NCBI RefSeq assembly: GCF_022539665.2
Contig: NC_081338.1
Span: forward strand, 4,153,679-4,217,678
Source of the DNA: Daphnia carinata
Taxonomy: Eukaryota; Arthropoda; Branchiopoda; Diplostraca; Daphniidae
Length of the DNA stretch: 64,000 nucleotides
Direction: 5' to 3'
Below are positions 45,917-60,000 of this stretch, piece by piece (positions within the stretch are counted from its first letter, which is position 1; each line of letters starts with the position of its first letter). Below the pieces are notes generated by a model. It did not search any database. It was not told where the DNA came from and saw only the letters and a program-made list of their open reading frames with translations. Both the position numbers and the translations under genes were made by a program.

Positions 45917-47571
45917 ACTCTAAATTTCGGTTGGGCTTAAATTTTCATATCCCCAAGGTATCTACCTAGCCTTCTCTGCAAGATTTAGTGTGAATTTTAC
46001 TAGTAATTTTGATATATTTGTGGTTAATATTAGGACCATATTATCTGGGAACCACAACCTGCTTGTAATGTACGAAATAAGCTCTCATTGAAGACATAGA
46101 ACTTTGAAGTATTCAAACCTTATGTCAGGTGTAAAAGTGTTGAAGGTATTGCTGGTTGAAGATGTTGAGTTTTCAAATAAAATCAAGAGAACCATACAAC
46201 TATGAATTTGCAATGTAACTATTCTTGATTAATTAGAAATAAAAGAATACCTTCAAAATAAAGTTTTCTGCCTTGCTTCTGGGGTCATTAAAGGCTTAGC
46301 GTCTAAGTGATGTTCCTTCTGTGCACCTTCTTTTGAGTAATGCCCAAGCCAACGAGTCTTAGTCACCGCCTCCACTTTTAAATATAAATCTATTTTCTCT
46401 TTCTTTATTTCTTTCCTGTTTTCGAAGGGAAAATAAAAGAAAAAAAGAAATTTCCTGAGTAAAAAAACCTGTTTTTAGTCAAATTATAGGTGTATTTAAT
46501 TATATGTAAATATGTATGTACACTCAAAATTGCTTAGTTTATCAACCTTACCATCCCTAAATCCTCCCCCTTTCAATAATTGACTAGGCTATTTTGCGCT
46601 CTAGTGTCTCGTCTGCTACTCGTCTCGTCTTCCGTGCTGCCCTTTAGTGTTTGTCAAATACACAATGGTCCGAACGGTATTTGGAATAGTGGTAATGGTT
46701 GTTTTTTGTCAAATGCGTCACAACAATGGTCGAAAAAGCAAAAAAAAAAAAGAACGGTTCTGCTAAAAAAAAACACCCCGCAGAAAACTTGTGGTTTTGA
46801 CGTACAAATGACGACGCAAGGAATTGGCAGGTAGAAGAAAAGGAAAAGCAAAAAAAAGTGGTTCTGTTAAAAAAACATTTTTGTTTGGCAGACAAATGAC
46901 GTAATAACAAAACGTCCGTATGAGAAAAAAAAATAGGTTTTCAGGTATATTAGGTATTGGTATTCGGTAAAGGCAAGTGCGTCATTGCCATGTTTGGCCA
47001 GTGAATGGTGGCAACGAAATGAAAGTTTGCTTTTTTTTTCGAAGTCCAACACGTATTCCAAAATTCACTATTTCTAATAGTAATATTTAAACAAGTGAAA
47101 TAGCTCAGTGGTAGAGCATCGGCTTCAGAAGCCGAAGGTCAAGGGTTCTATACTCAGAATCGGCAGTCGCTATTTTTTTTTACAAGAAACGTTTATTTGT
47201 CGAAATAACTGCAGAAAAAAAAAAACGATCCAGCGTCCCAGAATTAGAAAACTCGATATAGAAATCATATTAACCAAAAAAAAATTTCACACTGTAGGAC
47301 AGCATGCTACCGATATGCCATAACTGTCCTTTCATTTGATCAATTAAAAAAAAATTTACAAAAGCTAAATGAATCAGTTTTGTAGTCAGGCATATGGGTT
47401 AGAAAGATAAACACGTAATCAAATTTTCAAACAGATATTGCAAGTTATTTAAATTAATTGATTAAATTAGATCTACAAGTAATAACAACTACCTATTTCT
47501 TAATTTACTCGGAGCATATCTCGACTAGCAAAACCCCATTGAGTCGAAGGGGAGCTAAAGTCGTAAACCAT
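45917..47571. other. Intergenic sequence between the repeat island and the helicase pseudogene
   Basis: No coding gene is supported. The stretch is AT-rich, with short low-complexity frames only. One tRNA-like sequence (47095-47170) is listed separately. Confidence 0.5.
47095..47170 (+). pseudogene. tRNA-like sequence, CAG-type anticodon loop, followed by a T-run
   Basis: ATAGCTCAGTGGTAGAGC is a standard D-arm and A box; TCGGC/GCCGA forms the anticodon stem around TTCAGAA. The T-arm (AGGGTTCTATACTC) is degraded and the acceptor ends do not pair. A CAG loop would mean leucine, but the long variable arm of tRNA-Leu is absent. A T-run at 47173-47181 could end polymerase III transcription. A tRNA pseudogene or SINE head is the best call. 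Confidence 0.5.
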
Positions 47572-49975
<2,404 letters not shown>

Positions 49976-51092
49976 CCAAAGCCGCGAGGTCAAGAAGTAA
50001 AATTTCACGAGGAAGGTAGACAGCAGACCGCACGCGTTAAGCCAATCTAGAAATATGCCTATAGCAAAAAAATGTCCGAAGAGCCACGGTTTAAGGCGCC
50101 TCTTGTGGACGCAAAAGTCATTTGGAGACACCTTATCGGTCACATATTAAATGTTTCTAGACAAATTTAAAGTAAATATCCAAATCAAGATTTGACTTTA
50201 AGAAAAAGGTAAAAAGCGTTATGCTTGGGGAAACACACTTTAACGTCTTGCTCCTTTTCTTTAGTTTATTACAAAACGGAGTATGATGAGTTTTTTTTAA
50301 GGCCATCCAGCTTCTCCGGTACTACCATGTCACATGTTTACCTGATCAATTCCAATGAGTTTCAGTTTTTGCTGAAAAAAAAGTCGGGCTTTAAAAAATT
50401 ATATTTTTTCGTTCATTGTACGTAGAGAATTAACTAGAAATGTGACCGGTAGATGGCGATAGCAGTAAAATAGAAAAAAGGCCAATATTTTTTTTATTTT
50501 GGGTAAAACGGATTGCCATAATTTTGACGAAAAAGGTATATTACTTGAAATTCTGTAAACAATTCATACCTTATACTCTAAATGAAATGCTGATTCAGGG
50601 AAATTATTCGTTTTCTCGTTAAAGCAGCTGTTTTTGAAATATATTCAATAGTACGATACGTTGCTTTGTAAAGGCGTGCTGCACCGTACTGGCGCGCCAA
50701 CTTCGATTTGAGAAGGTCGGGCTTATTTTCAAGCCCCAACTTCTTGAACATCGGGATCCGTTGAGTGAAATTGAACTGGATACCTTACCAGTAGACGGTA
50801 ATTGAGCCATAATTCACACTGCATAATTCAAAATTTTTATTTTGTGACAGGACCTGTGTACAAACATTGATGTGAAGGAATTCATTTGATTAACGGGAAT
50901 TCATCCACGAACAAATTATTCCATTCTCATTCAGACATCACAGACATTGGAAAATGATAGTTAACATCCAACAAAGCGCAAACGAAATAGAAGTATGTAA
51001 GAGACAAATTAGAGAAACGGCGCTCTTTGAAGCGTACGTATCAAAGAGTGCTGTAAAACGAAAGAAATTTAGTTCATTACGTAACGAATGTT
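49976..51092. other. Intergenic sequence with a third fold-back family relative
   Basis: No gene is supported. About half of it is the repeat described at 50330-50770. A 72-codon frame at 50954-51172 has no recognisable content and runs over the 3' untranslated region of the spastizin gene. Confidence 0.5.
50330..50770. mobile_element. Diverged member of the fold-back (MITE-like) family
   Basis: Shares family words with the copies at 40.3 and 45.6 kb: CCAATGAGTTTCAGTTTTT next to GTCGGGCTT, GACCGGTAGATGGCGATAGC, a T-run followed by GGGTAAAACGGATTGCC, CACCGTACTGGCGCGCC and a second GTCGGGCTTATTTT. The termini are degraded, so it is probably an older insertion. Confidence 0.6.
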
Positions 51093-51098
51093 TTTATT
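51093..51098 (-). terminator. Poly(A) signal for the spastizin gene
   Basis: TTTATT on the plus strand reads AATAAA on the minus strand, about 124 bases beyond the stop codon at 51222. Confidence 0.6.
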
Positions 51099-51221
51099 TT
51101 GTTATTGCAACTGGAAATAATCGGAGTACCGGCACTGAAAGTTTACGTAAAAAAAGGAAGCAAACAAAATAGAAACCAAATCATTGTTGCGACAAAAAAC
51201 AATGTCGCAAGCCCCTTTTCA

Positions 51222-54200
51222 TCATTTAGCAATGTTACGAGCACGCAGCCATTTATCGCAGAGGGTTAAAACGGCTGTTTGTTGTAAACGAGTCGCCTCT
51301 TGTTGGATATGTATCACATCGGTGGTTTGGCCGTTTTTAACAGCCAACAAATAGGCGGCCTTTAACCAGCCGAGATTAATGAAACTACGGATTTTGCTGG
51401 CGGGCTTCTTGATGTGGTGAACAATAAGTTCAAGATCGGGACTCCTGTTCTCTTTGTCGCGTTCCTGTACCAGCGTGGCGCACTCGACTAGAAGCTCATC
51501 CATGTCAAAGAAGCCAACCGACTGACTTGTCATCCGAGCTTTAATGAATTCCACTAGGTGGATTAAATCTGGCACTAGACCGAGACGAATCAGAACAAAA
51601 GAGGTAAGTCGGAAAAATCGGTCTAATCGAACGCGTAAATCGCTGCAAATGGTCCACGAAAGCTCAAAGGCAATTGCATCCGGACTGGCGCAAGCCACCA
51701 GCACAGCGTTAGAACAGCGGAATTGCCGAGAGCCGAGTAGAGTCGGAATTAAGTAGACGCCGCTGCTATTGTTGCTGTTCAAATCGCCGGAAGGACCGCT
51801 GATCCCATCCGGTGACTGTGTTACGCTCTTCACGACGGCCAAAAAAGAGCTTGATAATTTCCCTTCTTTTAAACAGCCGTCCAGAAATGCCGTGACTTTC
51901 ATTTGGAGTTGGATAGTTTTCTGGAGTGCAATCACTTCATTCGCTGGCCACCATAGAGGCAACTGCCTGTCGTTTTCTCCTTGGTCGCCTAGATCTGCTT
52001 GACGGGCAAGATACTGATTCAGGTGAGCGACAACATCTTCCAGTAAATGGGAACGTGCAACAAGCGTCTCGACGCTGAAAAGATCGTTGAGGTAAAGTCG
52101 TCTGATGGCCACCAAACTGGCCCTAATCCAATCACCTGATAGACAATGCAGTTGATAGAGACTATTCCAAAAGCATTTCGTCTCTAGCATCTGCGTAGCG
52201 GCCAGCAGGTGACTCTTCCACGAGTGGAAACTGGCGTCGTGACGCTTCATCTCAATGACTAGATCTTCGAGTTTGCTCGACTTCAGACAGGGCAGAAGCA
52301 AACCCTGATTGAAGACGTCTGAAGTCTGATGGCGGCTGCTGCTACTTGAGGCAAAGCGGTGGACGGCCAGATCAATGCGGCCGCTTTTCTCCACCAAGTA
52401 GGCGCAGGGCGATTCTGGCTGGCCGTAATTCTCCAAGTAAAAAAGGATTTCTTCCATGATGCAATTCTTGTCTTCTACTTCAACCAAGTGGCCTGCACAA
52501 ATGTCGCTTAAGCGCGTCAGCGAAGCCACAATCAATTGCGGATTGTCGCAGTTGAAGACGGGCGAGGGCAGAGACGAAGGAGATGATAATTTTCGCGTCC
52601 GTTTCGATGTCCATGATGAACCACTACTGCTTTCGTTCCTGTTGCCAGGCAAACTGGCGCACGGAATGCTCAGACTCTCCAGCACGGTGAGAATCTCTTG
52701 CAAAAGAGGAGAATTTTTTCCTGGTTTTAGACATCTTTGAAACCGCTGGCGAGCTCCTAGTTTTTTTTAAATCATATCAATAAATTCGATTAGCAATTGC
52801 TGCGACACAAATGAAAAAAGTAAATTACCTTGGAAATTTCCAGCTTTTAGGCAAACTAACCCCCAAGCTGCCCATACTGATCCGGCGTCGAGTCCAGCTT
52901 TGGTGCTAACGTCCAACGCTAAACTCCATAACTCAATTTCAATTAGCCGGTCCCTCAATTTTCTCCAAGTATCCAATTGTGACAGCGGTTGAGCAGGAAG
53001 TAGGTGAAGACAGTTGGCCGAGGCCAGTAGCGACAATAAATCAATTTGGCCGAGTAGAGCGTCGCAACGGGCCAGTCCTCTTGAAGGCTTACCCTTGCTT
53101 TGGCCAGGGGCGGCGATAATATCTGAATATCGCATTTTGGCACTGAGAATCAGAGATTTGATGAGGGAGAACATCATCAAAGGATCGGAGCAAACGTCCA
53201 TCAACGTGCCGTGGAGCAGGTAGCGGTGCAAAGTGGCCAGCATCGAACTGCTCTGATCCAGGAGAAAATTGGCCATCGTTTCGTTGCAACTACAAAGGTG
53301 GACCATGGCTAATGCCAAAGCTAAATTCGGGGCGTGTTCGTAACTGAATTCACGCCGGGCAATTTGATTGTGCTGGACGTCCAGCGAGAGGCGCCACATC
53401 AGTTGGCCACCACCATCTTGCGATGGCAAGCGGATTGCGGAAAGAGCTTCCGACGGACGATCTTGTAAAGTCGAATGACAGTCGACACAGGTACGAACTG
53501 GAACATCGCCATAACCGTCGACTAATCTCCGATGAGGAGAACAAGCACCGCAGACAACTCGGCCGCACCGTCGGCAATGGTGGCGGCGATCGAACATGGA
53601 AAACTGGATAGTCTGACAACACGGGCACTGATTCACATCCGCATCTGCTATCCATTGATCTTTCGGTGGGACGCTGGCCGGTGGTGCAAACGTGTTATTC
53701 TTCTTTTTTTTAGGTGTATCGCCAGTCTGCCGGGCATCGGGCGAGTCTTTAGCCAGCGGAGACGTAGGTATTTCCGGCAAGCCGAGGGCGAGAGCTTTAG
53801 TGGCGTAGCGTAGAAGAATTTTGTCGATTTCTTCGGTATCTTCGTCGGGACCATTGAGCCGAATGACTTTGATCAAATCGGTAGCTACACCCATTTGGCT
53901 GTTCATTAAAAGTTGTTCTATGATGAGAAGCGGTTGAGATAGCAAATGTTCAACCTGCATAGCCGTCGGTTGTGGAATAGCTTCGAGAATGAGAGCTCCT
54001 AATCGAGCGGTTGGTTCTTCCTCCGACTCGGCCAATAGCGAATTATGAGCGTCGACTACTGGTGAAGGAGAATCCGGCAATGGACGGGCAACGGACCGTT
54101 TCGGAGGCCTAATCATGAGAGGCGGAGAAATAGCCAATTCCCTTTGACCAGCTTTGGACGGCCGTTGGAGGTAGCGCCGAAAGACGGCCATGGATTCGAT

Positions 54201-56918
54201 ATTAACACGTTCACCCACGGAAGAGTCTTGAAGAGAAAATCCATGTTCCGTCTGCAATTGAAGTTCAACAACTTGAGCTAAGAGTGGAGAATGGCCGTGG
54301 AGATAGGTCATTAATTTGACGACGAATTCACGATCTGACAGATCCACCAGTTTTATGGCTCCGGAATCGGGGATACTGCAAAGGCATTCAGCCAGGAATG
54401 ATGGCAGCTCAATGCCGATAGAACGGGCAGTAGTTTCAATTTGTTCAATGGCTTCTGGGTCTTCACGCAAACGTTCCACAATCAAGACTCCGGCGTGGTG
54501 TTCTTCAAGCAGAAAAGCGGCACTTCCTTCACGCAAACGAGACGGAGTCAACTGCCTTAAGAGGTGAAGATAGCGTTTCATCCGAAGAAGAGGAGTTGTC
54601 GAGTGATACTCTAGCGGTTGCAAGTGTTGATTCAAATCTTCCAAAGCGGAATCGAATGCATCCGGGGGGCATCCACCATGTTGCGAAGCATCGATTAGTC
54701 GTTTATATGCAAGCCGGACAGCTTCAAGGTGACTATCGCGTTGTTGTAATAGTTCAAAATCAAATGGCAGATGAGACTGAATGGGGAAAGAACCAGGTGG
54801 CCAGCCAATATGTTCCAGGTGATAATTGCTGCAATCGGCGAGACGCTTCAGTGTTCGCCACGGCTCAACATTAACGTCAACTGTTCCTTCCACTTTTCTC
54901 AAAGCAAAATTAAGTAATTGGACGTCCAGCTGTGGCGTTGATAACGTAGACGAATTAATTAAATCGGCCATTAAAACAGCTGATTGCCAGTCATCATCCG
55001 CCGTTAGTGAAGGTACTGCCGCCTGTTGTAGCGTGCTGAGTTGCGTCTCAACAGCTGAAGGTAAGCGAACGTGACTCAGGGCAAAGTCGTTTATTTCGAT
55101 TTCAGGATTTTCGATGCAAGCGACTTGCCTTCCGATGCGTTGAAGTTCCTGGACAGCCGAAGCGTGAGCCAAACTGAAATGCAATTCTCTGCCTTCTGGA
55201 GTCTCCCAAAGTTGATATAAATCGGCCACTTGACGGGCGGCAGACAACTGCGAATTCATCATGGACGTAGCCATCAAGGAGAGTGGGTCGGATAGCAATC
55301 GGTTGATTAGTAGCGGATCGATGGACCGGTCTTTTGATTTTCTCTGGTGGTGTGACGAGCATGGCGATCGCAATTTACGACGGCCTGGGCTGTAGCCATA
55401 CCAAGTCTGCACGGATGGGTTGAGACGGGCAAGCCAAGCTTTGCGGACGACGGCGCAGCCATCCTGTGGCGGGCGTGAGAAATAGTTGGCCATTCGTGGA
55501 TTGTGGTCGACAAGTTGCAGTCTCCAAAGCGCTTGACTGACGCGCTGCTCCAGTTTACGATGCCGTAACGATAATTCTTCGTCGTCGTCGACCTCGACAG
55601 CTTCCAGATGGCTTTTAAGCATCCGGAGCGATTTCTAAAACAATAAAAATGAGACGATGGAGAACGAAAATTAACACTCTGCTCGTCAGAAATGGGTCGC
55701 CGATCTTTTAGTTTTAAGAACCTTGCGGCGGCAATTTCGCTATTTGAATTAGTCTGCATAGTAAAGAGGTTTCTTTTTAATGCAGGTCATAAAAATGTTA
55801 AGTGTTACCTGGAGTTTATCAGGATCTTGACACAGAAATCCGAGGGACATGTCGCCTTTTTTCCCTGCTAAAGCCGTGCTGGACGTTCCCGTTTGGGTGT
55901 TGCTGGGGCTGTTGCTATTGGAAGGGCAAGAAGGGTCGCCACTCTTCCTGGATTGCAAACATTCTTCGGATTTCTTATCTTCTCCTCCGCTGTCCGACGC
56001 AGTTTCTTCAAAAAGAATGTCTTCCTTTCTCAAGAAACAGAGCGAAAATACATCTTCCATAACTTGCAAAGACAATTCTCTGCAACTGATGACCTTAATG
56101 AGATTGTCGACGTCTTCCAAGTTGGCGGTAGAGCTTTGTATTTTTTGGAGAGGTCTAAAAAGATATTGGATGAAGTGGCTGAGTACCAAGAATCCTCTGT
56201 AAACATTCATAGATGAGTTGCCCAGAAAGGCAGAAACATCCTGTTGATTGACTAGCTGCAGGCCTCCCAACACCTTCAAGGTGCTCAAACAGGACGGTTG
56301 TTGTGTGCATAGCTCCAAAATCGACTTCAGGGAGGCTCCTGATCCGTTGAGTGATTGTTCGAGACACCATACTGCAAAGCAGACTTTTTCCTTTAGCCAC
56401 TTTAAGGCTTTACTGAATGGGTCTTCCTGTTCAAGCAAACGGAGAGACTTTTCCAACAGGTCAGACAACTCTGTGACAAAACAGTCTAGAATTTTAGTGT
56501 CAGATATGGATTCAGCTTGCAAAAAGGCAAATAGGGGACGTAAAGCGTGGAGGACTTCAGCAACTCCCGCTGGTAAAGGGAACATTCCACTGGTTGTTCT
56601 GGTTTCATCCTCCTGAGAAAAATCCGGCAAACATTCAGGTAAACTTCTTTTATCACATGAAAGTTTCCCCATACTCACTAAAAGTTGCTCAACGATGTGA
56701 GTATTATGGCGTATGACGTTCACGACTAGCAGATGTTTGAACTCGTCTGACGTCGAAGATGTGCTATTCACTTTGACTGGCGCCAGAAGCCCATCATCTT
56801 CGACTTCGTGGAAGACCTTTCCCGATTGGTGAGCCACATGGCCAACAAACCCGTTACGAAGCAAACACTCTCTTAGGTGATTTATGTTTATTTCAATTTG
56901 CGACGATGGATAAGACAT
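51222..56918 (-). CDS. ZFYVE26: Spastizin (zinc finger FYVE domain-containing protein 26)
   Basis: Large PI3P-binding protein; in vertebrates it works with spatacsin and AP-5 in autophagic lysosome reformation, and its loss causes spastic paraplegia SPG15. Exons on the minus strand: 55809-56918, 55676-55753, 52829-55634 and 51222-52756; phases agree, giving about 1842 aa. The FYVE finger lies at about residues 1060-1120 with all signature parts: WIAD, CPCC, RRHHCRRCGRVVC, and VRTCVDC. Family blocks around it match spastizin order: QPLLIIEQLLMNSQMG and KILLRYATKAL before, and SAKMRYSDIIAAPGQS, AGLDAGSVWAAWGLVCLKAG and GARQRFQRCLKP after. The protein is shorter than human (about 2540 aa), mainly at the N-terminus. 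The ATG at 56918 is the first in frame; the frame stays open to 57008, so one or more upstream exons may exist but were not identified. The intron between exons 1 and 2 is only 55 bases. Confidence 0.92.
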
Positions 56919-57008
56919 AATGAGAGGGTTCACAAGGGGAGTGTTGTCTGGGGTGGGCGGCTGTTGTTTATTTCCAGCAGCCGAATTTAGTGGAGAAAGA
57001 AAAAACAA

Positions 57009-60000
57009 AAAAACAAAATTGTATTTACATCATCACATCCGGCGTTGCGATATTTATTAATATTCTCGTTTTTCATTTTTAGTTCTCTTTTTTTTTTTAG
57101 CCATTTCAGATTTCTCCGCTTATGTATTTACAAACTTTGCCTTCACTTCTGCACTACCCTACCTTCTTTTGCATAATTCAATCATCTAAGCCATATAGCT
57201 GTCGTTATTTTTGTCAAGCAACTTTTGCTGGCTGTTGTTGCCGCTACGTTAAACTGTTTCGAAAAAGTTTAATTAAAAAACGCCAACTGTACTCTCTAAA
57301 CAAGCAGTAGACCTTCTCCTTTACTATAATCGTGTGTATAGCGCCCTGTAGACTGCGATGGGGACAATTCATTAATGATGATATCTTCTTCCCACTTCGG
57401 GTGCAGCAGCAGCAGCAGCAAAGCCGCCGGCTGGCTGGTCGCTTTTTGTGATGATTATTAATAGAAAAGGGAAGAAGAGAGACAGAGAGAGAGGGGAAAA
57501 TGGGGATGTTGGGCCTGCTGAAAGGCCATATTACACATAGCATTACGTAGTGAAATGTGTACGTGCGCGTGTGTACCAGTATAGGCTGGTGATGGTGTTA
57601 TATGATAAGTGGAAGCTCATCAGAATTTACAAAAACACTTTCGTAGGCTCGTCTACGCCAGAAATGTGTGTGTATATCGTAGGGCACTATCGGCAGTCCT
57701 ACTGCTTTCAACGTCGTCGCATATCACTCATGCATGTAACGTTGTTTTAACTATATACTAGTTACAGAACCCGCCCCATATGGATCCTTGGTATAGAGTA
57801 AGAGAAACGTAAATGCAACTTGAAAGTAGGAGGAGAAACGTCAGACGAGGGGCGGAGTAAATGCAAACTATCCTGCTACACATCGAGTGTGTGTGTTTGC
57901 GTCTATAAAACTTTGTTGACTACTGCTGCGAATCCGCATTAAAATATTATAACACTGCAATTGCCAAGCTGCAGGTCCAAGTAACCTACCTATTTCGTGT
58001 ATGGGTGTGTAGAAGGATTGACCGTCGAGTCGACACACACACACACACAGTGATTACAGCATGCACACAACTTCCATCCAGTTACGGTTCGAAATGTCTG
58101 ACGAGAGTTCAAATTGCCTCGTACTTTTTTTTTTTTTTTTTTTTGCGAAAAGGGCGAATTTAATTAAAGTGAATTATTAAAACAGTTACAGACTTTAAAT
58201 CGAAGGACAAACGTAGTAAAAATTCATATAATGTTTTTTCTTAGCAGAAAAAGGGAAAAGCGTGGTTGACATTTGCAAATGCACTTACTTTACAACACGT
58301 AGGAAAGCTCTGCGGAGTCACCCAGATGTGTTTAATTTCTACTGGAAGCTGCAGGGCTTATCTTTTATGTCATTTCACATGAGAAGGACAGTCACTGAAC
58401 ACGTCAACCAGCAAACACAGTCACTGGACACTAGATAGGTAAATCAGCAAACAACATTTGACGTCTCATACGATATAAACAAACGACTGCACCCAATGTC
58501 GAAATTGTTCGTCTGCTGTCAAAATTTTTTTCGTCTGGTGGAATGGATTCCAGGACGAAATTTGACGCATATCAAAACAAGAAAAAAGAAAAAAAACTCG
58601 TAATAAGTCTGAAATTTGAATTCCACTGCGAAATGGGGAGTGTCATCCAATTTCAAAATGCAAAATATTTTGTAAATACGTGAGTGGAAAGTCCAAACTG
58701 AGCATATGCAGTTACATGGCTGGGAAACATATTGGTCAAACGGCCACAGAATTATTTACATTTATTTTTTCATTTAACACCATGGAAAGGAGACATTACT
58801 GCTATTACGTTTTTCATTCTTCTACTTAAAAAAGAAATTGCTTCCCCGTAATACTACAGGATTTTTCAAGCTTTCAGCCGTCGTCACATGTTTTTTTTTT
58901 ATTATTATGGGAAGAATGCTGGGCAAAATGCGTCCGATTGATAATGAAGGAACAGACGACGCCACGAATATCACGCTGGATTATGCAAATATCACCATGT
59001 AAATGTTATTGTATTCTTTTCTTTTGGAACTATACAACACAAAAGCAACAAGAAAAAAGGAAGAAATTCTGGTGGGAAATAAAATATATATATATATATA
59101 TATATAAAAAACACATTTGCTGATGAAAGTGATGACCTATCGTCCCTTCTATTTGCTACTGTTTGGCTGGATGCTCTACTGATGATAATCATTCCGACAC
59201 GTCACGAACTCTCATCAGCTGCAAAATATATTCAGCCTTATATATATATGTAGGATCTGGCGTACGGAAAACAAAAAAATAAAAATTTGGTATTCAGGTC
59301 ACATCGATGACACACGGACGCAAAATGCATAAGCCCTGAGTTATTTGTTTCACAGCAACAATCAGTTGTTGTTGCTATACGTTTCTTTATACGCGTGAAG
59401 AAATCTCATACATAGAATACGTGGGGGCGTATATGTCACCCACAAACTGATACGAATACACATCATTTTGGCTTGTTGTATATGAAGGGAAAGGAAAAAA
59501 AAATACGATTCATTTTGAGGTTTTTCTCCGGGTGAGAAAAATGATGGGATGTTGACATCAATTGGCCTCGATTCAAGTCATCAGGCATTCTTTTATTCGC
59601 TTCGTTGATCACTCCGCTTACATCCCCTTTTTTTTTCTTTTTTAAGGAATTTTCTCTTTGCCTGCTATGTTTAGAAGGCTAACTGCCTAACGTATATTGT
59701 CTTTTATTGATTATAATCGGTAAAGGCATAGTACATCATAATTCGCTCGGGTGGAAATAGGGCCGCGTTCCGTGGAGACACGGCTCATTGGCGGTGCAAT
59801 TGTCAATAAAACTATTTGGATGCGCTGAATTTTTGACTCGGGTCTAAATCTGAATAATGTGCGATGATTAAATAGTTGAGACTTTGTGATGCAAGATCGA
59901 TGTGACTGCAAAAAAAAAACAAAAAATTATGTATAGCAGAAAGGCGACACGCGCCGAGGATAATTGCGAAAAAGGCTTTTCAAGGAAATATTTAGTAGAG

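Noticed and set aside
47095-47170. Functional tRNA-Leu(CAG)
   Set aside because: No long variable arm, no acceptor pairing and a degraded T-arm.
50954-51172. 72-codon plus-strand frame downstream of spastizin
   Set aside because: It overlaps the predicted 3' untranslated region of spastizin, has no recognised motif and no supporting signals.
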